A DNA stretch of 64,000 nt from positions 34,462,001 through 34,526,000 of the forward strand of contig NC_070614.1 in assembly GCF_027172205.1 (NCBI RefSeq), written 5' to 3'. Every line of letters starts with the position of its first letter. The first letter of the stretch is position 1. Positions 44,001 through 53,300 of this stretch are shown here, in pieces. The DNA comes from Podarcis raffonei (Eukaryota > Chordata > Lepidosauria > Squamata > Lacertidae). A program made the translations under genes and the position numbers. The notes below the pieces were generated by a model. The model was not told where the DNA came from. It saw nothing but the letters and a program-made list of their open reading frames with translations, and did not search any database.

Positions 44001-44806
44001 TGCATTTCCCTGTCTGACATGGCGTACAGCTTGCCCACGGGGAGCTGGGCTCCAGGGACCAGGTTAATTTGGCAGTGAAAGGCTCTATGCGGTGGTAGTT
44101 TATCTGCTTCCCTTTCGCTGAAGACCTTGCTCAGGTTAGCGTATTGTTTGGGCACCTTCCCTTTGTCCGCCACTTCCGTCCCTGCTAGAAAGGCTTTTGC
44201 CCCTTCCGGCACCTTTCCCTCTCTGCAGTGTTCCAGGCAATGTGCTGACCCAAAGGAGACCACTCTCTGATGCCAGCCCACTAGCGGATCATGCAACGCT
44301 AGCCAGCTCATTCCCAAAATAACGGGAGCCCCTCCCAGGGTGGCCACATTGAACGCTATCCTTTCGGTGTGCCTGGCCACCCTCATAACCATTGGGACGG
44401 TCTGTAGGCTAACTTCTCCTCCCAACAGCTCCCTCCCATCGATCGTGGTCACCTGCAGGGGGTTACTTAAAGGGAGTATCTGTATCTGGTGTTCAGCTGC
44501 AAACTCCTTACTCATAAAATTACAGGAGCTGCCTGAGTCCAACAGCGCCTTTGTCTTTAGTGGGTATCCGTTTGCCAGCTCTAGCAACACCTCTATCACT
44601 AGGGCTGGTCTTGGAGGTTCCGGAGTGGGCACTTTTACTGCTCCTTGGCCTGGCTGCTGTGCCCTGACAGTGGCAGCCAGGCGTTGGCTTTTACTGGCTC
44701 CTGGACTCCCTCCTCCTTCCCTCCAACAGCTCCCGCCATCCCTTGCCATTCCTTTCTTTGCGGGCAGACTCTGGCAAAGTGACCTGGCTGCTGGCAGAGA
44801 TAACAT
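40715..44806 (-). CDS. Gypsy pol polyprotein with chromodomain
   Basis: A 1363-codon open frame. In order: aspartic protease (ALLDSGSSCNFMSKEF), RT (FTKLDLRGAYNLIRI and the catalytic CVAFLDDVLIYS), RNase H (VETDASDRVVGAVLLQ), integrase with a zinc-binding part (CDQCQRAKG) and a DDE core (SIDFMTDLP, VVSDRGKQFTS, PETNGQAERANG), then a chromodomain (VAEIIDSRWKGNQVEYLVAW, ENTWV). The acidic, serine-rich C terminus reads into the 3' LTR. The chromodomain would guide insertion by binding histone marks in related elements. Confidence 0.92.
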   Translation of the reverse strand: MLSLPAARSLCQSLPAKKGMARDGGSCWREGGGSPGASKSQRLAATVRAQQPGQGAVKVPTPEPPRPALVIEVLLELANGYPLKTKALLDSGSSCNFMSKEFAAEHQIQILPLSNPLQVTTIDGRELLGGEVSLQTVPMVMRVARHTERIAFNVATLGGAPVILGMSWLALHDPLVGWHQRVVSFGSAHCLEHCREGKVPEGAKAFLAGTEVADKGKVPKQYANLSKVFSEREADKLPPHRAFHCQINLVPGAQLPVGKLYAMSDREMQELREFIDKNLKRGFIRESRAVGGSPVFFVDKKNTDKPRLVVDYRALNAVSEPVTFPMPRIDDILTRVRKGKIFTKLDLRGAYNLIRIRKGDEWKTTMFTPLGAFEYLVMPFGLQSGSACFQSFMNHVLGPLLYKNCVAFLDDVLIYSENEEQHVKDVREVLSQLQANQLWVKVEKCQFHTKEVEFLGYRLSDTGLAMDPGKVQAVLEWKTPKTKKDVQRFLGFGNFYRKFIKNFAHLTAPITDCLSSKKKFVWTGEAEQAFEELKRAFASEEQLLHVDLQKPMRVETDASDRVVGAVLLQPGRNKSEWRPCAFFSRKLNKSERNYTVYDRELLAIHEAFRRWRHLLIGAQHKVQVCTDHKNLEYWRTARVLNQRQVRWALEFSKFHFEICYVPGPENIRADALSRKPEYLEGEGAPEERHIIPEDRWVCGAAWVGQRELVEGTVNDEYAQNKLRGLRREGENPGGFEERNRALYYKGALYIPEGELRGRVLKQLHDNPTAGHFGQHKTMWLVTREFWWPKVREDVREYVRGCDQCQRAKGERRAPAGLLEPLPTPERPWEAVSIDFMTDLPKSQGKTAILVVVDLLTKMGHFVACSHAVTAEETAKLFVEHIFRLPGAPLRVVSDRGKQFTSRFWRKLMSLLHVEVNFSTARHPETNGQAERANGILQQYLRCYVNDRENDWVEKLALAEFAYNNAENVSTGMSPFLANYGCHPRAFPGGGGERWSVPAAEHFVEEMEAIHRQLQLNLERAKEEYKRQADKSRREGETIRVGSQVWLSTQGLPFKGGCKKLRPKRLGPFEAIQQVNPVAFRLRLPNHMKLHPVFHRSLLSPYRGEGEGVSTRGPVLEERESSNHVAEIIDSRWKGNQVEYLVAWEGEPESENTWVTAEEVSDEILIETFHQRFPRKPQPVARFRREYFGTTDDEEELEGFRESELEEGTDSEEEEYLETGNSNRWREVFETSEDEGGSFRGFAPSPPAEEGRGGGEGGPGGEVDVRELPSEKQEVKGLTEAERDLSAGEGTSRGRGRAPRESESEGGLRDTSSENSGEVSGPPIGTPTPRRKLSRRESRRRVSVKELLCWKKFRKRPLSDSTSD

Positions 44807-45665
44807 TTCTTGGTGCTCTTCCCCTCCTTCTTCCTCCCTTCACTGGGATTTGAAACTGCGCGCGCGCGCGCGCTGTTCCAATTTCCATCGGCTCTCCTGG
44901 CGGGAAATTTGGCTCCGGAATCTCTGGAATGCGGAAATCCCTCCAACGCTCTCCTTTCCCTTCCCGCTTCTCCAAGGCTCTCGCCTCCTGGCGCGCTCCA
45001 ATGGTCAGCACTGATTTGGTCAGCTGGTCCATAGACTCCGCCCTGGGCGCCCGGGAAAGTTCGTCTTTCACCGCCGAAGAAAGCCCCTCTTCAAAAAGCA
45101 TTTGAATGGGTTCCGCCGATAGGTCCCACCCCAATTTATGTATCAGCATTGTAAACTCAGTCCAGTACTCACGAACCGATCGGCTCCCCTGTTTACAAGC
45201 CATCAACTGTCTGCGCACCAGTCCCTGTTCAATCTCGCTGGAAAACATCAAATCCATGGCGCGAAAAAACTTCCTCGTGTCCTTCAGCATTTCACTATTC
45301 CCTGCCATCAGGGGTCTAACCCAGTCTCTCGCCCCCCTTTCGAGATGGCCAACCACAAACGCCACTCGCGATGCCTCGTCGGGAAAGTCATCAAACTGCA
45401 GCTCGAGAGCATACTGCATCTCTGTCCTAAAGGCTTGATAGTTCCTGGGGTCCCCCCCAAACTTCTGCACCAATCCTGGCATCTTTCTTGCTAGGGTAGC
45501 GCCTTTTGCCTTTTCTGCATCCTGCACCCTCCTTTCCTCTAGCCTCGCCGTTTGCAGCGCTAGCTGGACTTCCAACACCCTGTACCTTTCTTCCAGGCTT
45601 GGACCCTCTCCAGCTCCTCCTGCTCCCCCGGCTCCGGCTGGGTTGCTCATGATGCCTCTCTGCAC
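44691..45665 (-). CDS. Gypsy gag
   Basis: About 324 codons from MQRGIMSNPAGAGG. A coiled-coil-like start (LEERYRVLEVQLALQTARL) is followed by the retrotransposon-gag core (YQAFRTEMQYALELQF, GARDWVRPLMAG, VREYWTEFTMLIHKLGW). A CCHC knuckle (CYLCQQPGHFARVC) is coded near 44765-44805, at the gag-pol overlap. Gag would form the particle that carries the element RNA. Confidence 0.85.
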   Translation of the reverse strand: MQRGIMSNPAGAGGAGGAGEGPSLEERYRVLEVQLALQTARLEERRVQDAEKAKGATLARKMPGLVQKFGGDPRNYQAFRTEMQYALELQFDDFPDEASRVAFVVGHLERGARDWVRPLMAGNSEMLKDTRKFFRAMDLMFSSEIEQGLVRRQLMACKQGSRSVREYWTEFTMLIHKLGWDLSAEPIQMLFEEGLSSAVKDELSRAPRAESMDQLTKSVLTIGARQEARALEKREGKGERWRDFRIPEIPEPNFPPGEPMEIGTARARAQFQIPVKGGRRRGRAPRNVISASSQVTLPESARKERNGKGWRELLEGRRRESRSQ

Positions 45666-45680
45666 AAGCTGCTTTCAGGG

Positions 45681-45691
45681 ACTGTCCGATT
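45681..45691 (-). promoter_or_regulatory. Putative self-primer binding site of the Gypsy element
   Basis: In sense the 11 bases AATCGGACAGT lie two bases inside the 5' LTR. They are exactly complementary to ACTGTCCGATT within the LTR (45812-45822 and 40729-40739). A TATA-like TTTTATG lies about 31 bases before that LTR word, where the transcript start would be. The layout fits self-priming as known for Tf1 and Sushi; no tRNA-type TGG start is seen. Confidence 0.65.
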
Positions 45692-45693
45692 GC

Positions 45694-46101
45694 TGTGATG
45701 GGATGGTGAGCTGCTTGTGCGTAAAATCCTAGTCCCTCAGAGTTTGGCTAAGTCCACAAACCTCTGTCTGTGACGGAGCTCCTTAAGCATGGCTCCATCA
45801 GTCGCTCGTAGAATCGGACAGTGGGCGTTTACGGAACTTCTTCCAGCATAAAAGTTCCTTAACGGAAACGCGTCTTCTGGACTCTCGGCGTGACAGTTTC
45901 CGGCGAGGAGTGGGTGTCCCTATGGGAGGTCCTGAAACCTCCCCACTATTTTCGCTGGAAGTGTCTCTGAGCCCTCCCTCTGACTCACTTTCCCTTGGAG
46001 CTCTTCCTCTCCCCCTGCTGGTACCTTCCCCAGCTGATAAGTCTCTCTCAGCCTCTGTGAGCCCTTTCACCTCCTGCTTCTCCGATGGCAGTTCCCTGAC
46101 A
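45694..46101 (-). repeat. 5' LTR of the Gypsy element
   Basis: 408 bp, the same ends and length as the other LTR. On the + strand its last part gives an accidental open frame that runs into V2R-D exon 6. Confidence 0.93.
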
Positions 46102-46106
46102 GCCAA
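46102..46106 (+). repeat. Target-site duplication GCCAA, right copy
   Basis: GCCAA between the LTR end TGACA and the resumed exon (CAATTGGGACCTCAC). Confidence 0.9.
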
Positions 46107-46803
46107 CAATTGGGACCTCACCTATGCTCTCCTCATCTCCCTCCTGCTCTGCTTCCTTTCTGCACTGCTATTCATTGGACAACCTGAAAAAGTGTTGTGT
46201 CTCCTCCGACAAACTGTTTTTGGCATTATCTTCTCAGTGGCTGTTTCGTGTGTGTTGGCAAAAACTATCACAGTTGTTCTGGCCTTTATGGCTACCAAGC
46301 CAGGATCTAGGATGAGGAAGTGGGTGGGGAAGAGAACAACCACTTCCATTGTGGCTTCCTGCTCCCTTATTCAAGCAGCTGTCTGTACTGTGTGGCTGGG
46401 ATTCTTACCCCCATTCCCAGATGTTGATGCACACTCGTTGACTAAAGAAGTTATTCTAGAATGTAATGAGGGATCTGTCACTATGTTTTACTGTGTCCTG
46501 TGCTACATGGGCTTCCTGGCTATTATCAGCTTTATTGCAGCTTTCCTTGCCAGGAAGTTACCTGACAGTTTCAACGAAGCCAAGTTCATCACTTTCAGTA
46601 TGCTGGTCTTTTGCAGTGTTTGGATATCTTTCTTTCCAGCCTACCTCAGCACCAAGGGAAAATACATGGTCGCTGTGGAGATCTTCTCTATTTTAGCCTC
46701 CAGCTTTGGTTTGCTGAGTTGCATCTTTGCCCCCAAATGCTACATTATTTTGTTGCGACCTGAGCTGAACAATAGGGAACATCTAATAAGAAATAAGGCC
46801 TGA
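46107..46803 (+). pseudogene. V2R-D exon 6, second part (TM2-TM7)
   Basis: Resumes in loop 1 as [16 protein letters not shown]; the Trp stands where all other copies have Arg (NNRDLTY). TM3 to TM7 are intact and the end is [14 protein letters not shown]. Confidence 0.92.
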
Positions 46804-46918
46804 AAAATTTGAATGTACACATCATTTGCTATAGTTTCAACTCTGAAAATATGTGTCTGTGTGCACAGCAGAATGTTGTAAAACTTTCCCTCTCAGCAAT
46901 GGATACATACATTTTTCA

Positions 46919-46924
46919 ATAAAA
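46919..46924 (+). terminator. Poly(A) signal downstream of V2R-D
   Basis: AATAAA 116 bases after the stop codon, followed by AGTAAGAGAGTATGTATC. Position suits a V2R 3' end. Confidence 0.5.
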
Positions 46925-46929
46925 GTAAG

Positions 46930-48190
46930 AGAGTATGTATCTGAGTCCTATGTTTTACTGTTCTTACCTTTTAAGCAGCTCTTTTAAAATCCTATAATAT
47001 TCTTTTTTAATTGTTCTCTAATAGTAGTTGCTGAGGAAACTCTCAGAGTAAATGTCCCTGGGTAATGTGATGGGGTAATGAGTCTGATGTCCCGTGCATT
47101 GGATATATAGCACCATATATCCTTAGCACCATAGATCAATCAATGACAGGATGTGGTTTGTCTATTTATTACTAAACTTTATATCCCATCCATCATTAAT
47201 GTATCACAGTGTGGGTAACAACAACAACAAAAATCAACATATCAGTTAAAAAGTAGAGGAAATAATCTTTATACTCTGGGTTCTCTTCAGATTGTATAAA
47301 TCTTTTGGATCTCTATAACAAGATGCACCGTCCTTCAGGTACCATACTCTGTCACCTAGACTCAAGCTTTTTAATCAGAAAGTCTGGTGAAAGGGGGAGT
47401 GTATTTATCTGGCCAATGTCAGTGCCAGTCTAAAGCACAAGAGAAGAATGTTTCACACCTAGAGAATCTTTAGTTACAGCTCATGGTTGGAGCTAAACCA
47501 CAAGCCCAGGCTTGGATAACATGCTAAGTCAAATCATCGCTCTGCTCACTGCAGTGCAGCAGTAGAATAATAAGAGAGGAGCAAAGTGGCCAGGAGCCCA
47601 TACATTCATGCATTTATGCTTGAATGGCCTTGGTTATCAGGCCATAGTAACAATGAACTCTGAGGTTGAGTTATGATGTCTCTGTATTCAAAATGGGTCA
47701 TCTGAGAAATAATGCAGGTATTATCATACTAAGGGTAAGAAGGTTGTAGTTTGCCCATACTTGTAAATTTCTTAGCTGTGCAGAAGTATATGTTTGCAAC
47801 ATAAATATAAGAATAAACTGTGAGATAAGAACCTATGCATTTACAACATAGTGAGGGCAGTTGAGCCTGTTCATAGAGAAAAGTGAACAATAGTATCCAA
47901 AGGTCACACAGATTGTGTGAGTTTCTATAGTTGAGCAGTTAAGAAACTGAATATGAGCAAACTAAGGTGTCAGTAGAAAACAATCTAAGCCCCAAAGCAG
48001 CATTAATGTCAGTTGCCCATGAGGTCACACAGGACCAAACTGCATTTTGAAGTCAGGAGTTTCCTATTGCTCTTCTGCTTGAAAAAGTTAATAAATATCT
48101 TGTCTACTTTTCTTTTTCTTGTTTATTAAAGATATGTTCTCTAAACTTTAAACTCAGTACAAAGAGAACCCAACTTTTCTTAGACCAGTC
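46930..48190 (+). other. Intergenic spacer before V2R-E
   Basis: No gene or readable transposon protein. A short (AAC)n tract lies at about 47218. The stretch looks like ordinary AT-rich spacer. Confidence 0.55.
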
Positions 48191-48559
48191 TAATGAGGAA
48201 AACTTCTGTGCAGAATATGTGACAAACAAATTTTCTCCAGCAATTCCATGAGGAATTGACTTAATAATTACTGTCCTCTTTCCCCTAAGAACTAAACCTG
48301 CTGCTTCTCAAAACCCCTGTGACATTTCAGTAGCCACTAGTAAAGCTGATAGACTGTGGAGAATGTTTTTCATATGCACAATACCATTTAGAGCTATGAA
48401 AAGGGAATGGGAAGAGGCAAGAATCTATTATTCTGATCTTGGATACCCCAGGATTCAGGCCATTCATGAGAATGTGCCATTCAAATCAGTCTCTTATGGT
48501 ATTGTTGTAGAAGAAATAAGAGATCTGTTCCAGTGTCAACATTTGTACTCATCCCCGGG
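48191..48559 (+). promoter_or_regulatory. Conserved upstream block of V2R-E (putative promoter)
   Basis: GAATATGTGACAAACAAATT from 48212 with TTCTCCAGCAATTCC after it, and TCTGATCTTGGATACCCCAGG near 48433, match B, C and F. The TATA-like part is changed to TTCATATGCACAATACC (from 48369). Confidence 0.45.
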
Positions 48560-48780
48560 ATGTCAGTTTTAGTTGTTTTGCTGCTGGTACTGCTTCCTCA
48601 CATGGTGTGCAATGCTCACAGGGTTAGATGCAGTATTCGTGTTCCTCACCCTCCCCTTCATACATATCATCAGGCAGGAGACTTGATCATTGGTGCTGTT
48701 GTTTCTCACCTTGGCATTATAACCAATTCAATAATTCTCTTCACTGAAGAACCCCCACCAACATTATTGGAGGAGCTTGT
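48560..48780 (+). CDS. V2R-E exon 1 (signal peptide, N terminus)
   Basis: [20 protein letters not shown] then [17 protein letters not shown]; donor GTAAGG, phase 2, 221 bp. Confidence 0.92.
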
Positions 48781-48807
48781 GTAAGGTTTCATTCTCATTT
48801 TTTTTTA

Positions 48808-48861
<54 letters not shown>

Positions 48862-50265
48862 TTGTCATTGCAATTATCAGTCCTACCACTCCATTCAGAG
48901 CTGGGGTTTATCAGCACAGGTCAGGGATTTAGAACTGTCACAGTGTAGGCCAGATATATTCTGCAGCTAGATTGCAGCTGGTCCTCTGGGTCTCCTCCTG
49001 CCCCTTAGCTGTCCTGCAGATGTAAGGCCTTTTAAGTGTGCAACTGATGCTCTTTCCTCTGCAAGACTTTCTGCTGCAAGGAGATCAAAACAGAGGAGGT
49101 TGAAATAATGAGGTCTCAGCAGAGAGGCGGGCTGTGCTCCTTGCAAATACAGGGGTGGGGAATCAGACATGCATTTTGCAATTGCATATATTCAATTCTC
49201 AAAATGCAATTGCATATTGAATGTTGAGACTTTGAATACATGTAGAGGATGGCTTGCAGTTCAACTGTACCTTTGCAATATTTGCATTCTACTGGGATTG
49301 TGGTACTCTTATTGCACAGTCAGAATTTATAAATGGCATTGGAAATCTTTTCCTTTTTAAAATTTTGTTTAAAAAAGCAAGTCTATTAAAAAATGAAAAC
49401 TGAAACTTGAATAATAATAATTAAATATATACCTCTGTTTCTATAGGAAATAACCTTTTGTGTTTCCATATGTGTGTGAGAGAGAGACAGACTGCATGTC
49501 TACATGTTCATACATTGAGGATGTGTGATTTCCCATGTGTCTGGCTCTGCTTGCTATTGTAATGCATTCCCAAAGAGCTTTTCGCTGGGATAATGCAGTC
49601 AGCCTGAGAAAAGTTTCCCACATCTGATCCAGGGGCAGAAATGTGTAATATGCTAACATAAAGCAAGGATTTGGGACTTAAGGATTTCAAGGGACCATGC
49701 TGAATTTACTGTTCTGGAGTCAAATTACAAAACTGGATTTAACTCAGAATTTTTAATCCTGCCCTTCAGTAGACTTGCCATTTATTGACTTCATATAAAC
49801 CACATTACACTAAAGACTGCCTTAATTAAAATAAGAGTGTATCCAGCTAAGTTCTGTTCAAAGAATGGTATTCCATTCTAGTCTTACACAGAGTAGACCC
49901 ATTGAAAGTAATGGAGATGACTAAGTAAGGCACCTTAATTTCAGTGGATCTACTCTGAACAGAATTTAATTGTATACAATACACAATCAATGTGGTGTGG
50001 TGTAGCGTTAGTGTACCATGAAGCTCACCGGGTGACCTTGGGCCAGTCACTGCCTCTCATTCTAACTTACCTCACATGGTTGTTGTGGGGATTAAATGAA
50101 GAGGGGGGGGGAAACCAGGGCTTTTTTTTCAGTTGGAACTCAGTTCTGGTACCTCTCTGGTGGGCGCCATTGCTATTATAAGAGAACAAGGGAGGTATGC
50201 ATTGTGAGTTCCGGCACCTCTTTTTCTAGAAAAATAGCACTAAGGGAAACCATGTATGCCACTGT

Positions 50266-50338
<73 letters not shown>

Positions 50339-53300
50339 TGAGTTTAAAAACCTAAATGCAACAATAAGGGCACAGATTAGCACAGAACACAGTGCCAATA
50401 CTTAAACTAAGTGTGGGTGTCCTTGCATATAATATCCTTCTAACAACTCTCGTTCTAGTGTAGTACCTAAGTATTATCAGAATATTCTGGCCTTGGCATT
50501 TGCAGTGAAGGAGATCAATGAAAACCCTCAGATCTTACCCAATCTTACTTTGGGTTTCCACATCTATGACAGCTACGACAATGCAAGGAGGACCTATCAT
50601 GCCACATTGCTACTGCTATCAGCACTAAAGAGATTGCTTCCTAACTATGTATGTGACATTCAGCAAAATCTAATAGCAATCATTGGAGGACTGGAACCCC
50701 AAATTTCTCTTTATGTGGCAACCATACTGGATATCTATAAGATTCCACAGGTAAGACATCATGTGTGGTGTTGGTTTGAGTATTCAACTCACAGTTTCTT
50801 CGGTCTTCCTGATTTGTGTATGTGTGTATAATTAAAAGACAGGAAAAAAGTGCTTTGGACCTCATGATATGGATCTTAGAAAAATAAGACTACATGTACA
50901 GATAAAGGACAATAGTGTTTATAGTGTGCTCATAAATTACACAAACGCATACACACTCAGTTTGTGTTCTTAGTGTTTAAGTGGGTAAGCTTGGACTTTT
51001 GTCCTGTTCAGAATTTCACTTTTTTAATTTTTTTGCTATTTTTTTGTATTTTATTTATAATTTTCATTTGAAACAAATATACACTTTCAACAGTTCAGCA
51101 ATAATTCTAACATTTCAAACATCGACTTCCCTCCCCCTCTTTCTTCAGTTCCTTAAATTTATTTTCATCATTCCCTGCATATTCCAAATTATCTCACCCT
51201 TATTCTTTAGTTCAACTGTTTTCTTATATATATGTTTTTGAAACTGCACGTTTCTACAATAATCCTGCCAATGTCTTGATCTGTTTGCAATTTGTTTGTA
51301 AATATTCAATAAACCATTTCCATTCCTTTATTTTAAAAATTGCTGTCTTGATTTCTTATTCTTCCAGTAAGTTTCGCCATTTCTATTAACTTCTGTAGCC
51401 ATTCTTCTCTCATCGGAACTTCTTCTTCTTTCCATTTTTGAGCAAATGACATTTTTGCAGCTGTAGTTACATACATAAATTAATTTCCATACTGTTTAGG
51501 TACGTAGTTCTGATCCCATAATCCCCAAGAGAAAAATTTCTGGTGTTGTTGGGTGTGTTTTTTTACAAACGTTATCTTAAACATATTTTTCAATTCATTG
51601 TATTCATTATATACATTTCCCAGTAAACTTTAACCTTATTACAAGACCACCACATATGGAAAAAGGTACCTTCTTTCTCTTTGCATTTCCAATACTTATT
51701 CAATTTTGATTTATACATTTTTGCCTGTCTACTAGGTGTTAGGTACCATCTATATAACATTTTCATATCATTTTCTCTTAAACCATAACATGCTGTAAAT
51801 TTCATATCCATATTCCACAATTGTTCCCATGCTTCCATTTCTATGTTATGACCAATATCTATTGCCCAGTGTGTCATTGACGATTTCACTTCATCTTTTG
51901 TCTCCCATTCCAATAACATCTTATACATTTGAGACATCACTTTAACATTACAGTCTAAGGTCTCTCTCTGGTTGAGATAATTGTTCCCAAAACACCCATT
52001 TCATATCCTTTTTAAATACTTCATTCAAATGATGATATTATATCCATGTACAGTCATACCTCGGGTTACAGATGCTTTGGGTTGCACGATTTCGGGTTGC
52101 GCACCACGCCGAACCCAGAAGTACTGGAACAGGTTACTTCCGGGTTTTGGTGCTTGTGCATGTGCAGAAGCACTAAATCACACTTTGCGCATGTGCAGAA
52201 GCAATGAATCGTGACCCACGTGTGTGCAGACATGCGGGTCACGGGTTGCGAACACTGCAGGTTGCGAACTTGCCTCCCACACAGATCACGTTCACATCCC
52301 AAGCATCCACTGTATGTATATAACATTCCTAATAAATCCTTAAACTCTTTTAATTTAAATTCTTCAACCTCCTCTCTTAGCAAATTTCTATAGGTTACCC
52401 AATTTTCCTCCCCCTCCTCCTCCTCCTCCTCCATCTTCTTCACCTCAATGGCATCCAGTGGTGAAAGCCAAAGTGGTGTTTTTGTCTCCAGTAAAGTTTT
52501 ATATTTATCCCATACTCTGTACAGATTTTTCCTAATTATATTCAGAAATTAAAATATTGTTCTTCCCTTTTTCTTTCTTGCAACCTGCATGTAGAATGAA
52601 TATTGTTAGAGACTGAACAATTTTGGGCTATATAACTACATATAATGTGAAGAGAACCAATTTTGTGTTATGCTTGTATATTTTATCTTAGTAGTAAATA
52701 TTATTTTTATTATAACTACTACTACTACTATCGACTAGTGCTTTCTGCAAACCACTTCTGCATGGACAGGCCACCTGCCAACCCCAGAACATCTGTAGGA
52801 AGGTGGTGTGTTTCACAAAGTAGACCATGATTTTGACTGAAGCAACAATAAAAGACTCAAAACATGAGTAACTTATATTCAGGTGAGAGAGATTGTTCAG
52901 CCTATGCAGCTAGTGTACATTTTTTTGACTAGACATTCATTGTAATGAGTGTTTTGTAATGCTTTTAAGAATACACACATTTTTAATTTAATTTGGAAAG
53001 CCTTGTATCTGAATATTAGTGAAAAGAATGGCCATTTTGAGGCAATAAAGCTCAGCACAGTTCCTCTCTCAGATATGAGCCCATGAAATTGGAGTTGGCC
53101 AGACACAGATTCATTGCATGAGGGCAATAACACACATTTATTTTACAGGGTTGTTGCAAGGATTGTTGGCACAATGTATGCAAACTGCTATGAACAATGT
53201 AAGCTGGTTTATAAATGCTGCTATTATTTGCCTCCATGCATCTCTCCTTAGGTCATATATGGCTCCACTCCAGTAATGAATGATAAAACCCCAGGCCTTG

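Larger units (their letters stand above)
40611..46101 (-). mobile_element. Ty3/Gypsy chromovirus LTR retrotransposon (looks nearly whole, young)
   Basis: 5.49 kb on the minus strand with two 408-bp LTRs beginning TG and ending CA, a 5-bp target duplication and, in sense order, gag, protease, RT, RNase H, integrase and a C-terminal chromodomain. The chromodomain and overall order place it with vertebrate chromoviruses (Sushi/Amn-type). A purine-rich tract (GGAGGGGAGGTGGA in sense) lies directly before the 3' LTR. By eye the LTRs differ at about one base in 408, so the insertion is very recent. It looks nearly whole, with perhaps one or two breaks. It lies in antisense inside exon 6 of V2R-D. 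Confidence 0.93.
38518..46803 (+). pseudogene. V2R-D pseudogene: exon 1 and an exon 6 split by an LTR retrotransposon
   Basis: Exon 1 (38518-38735, 218 bp) is open with a GTAAGG donor. The next V2R-like sequence is exon 6, starting at 40406, only 1.67 kb later; I found no match to exons 2-5 between them. Exon 6 runs to 40610 (TM1 and loop 1), is broken by a Ty3/Gypsy element, and resumes at 46107 (TM2) to the stop at 46801-46803. The two host parts total 902 bp, the length of every other exon 6 here, and both are open. A 5-bp target duplication GCCAA flanks the insert. The locus therefore has lost the ligand domain and has an interrupted helix domain. Exon 1 is of the B/C type. It is also possible that exon 1 and exon 6 come from two different lost genes. 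Confidence 0.9.
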
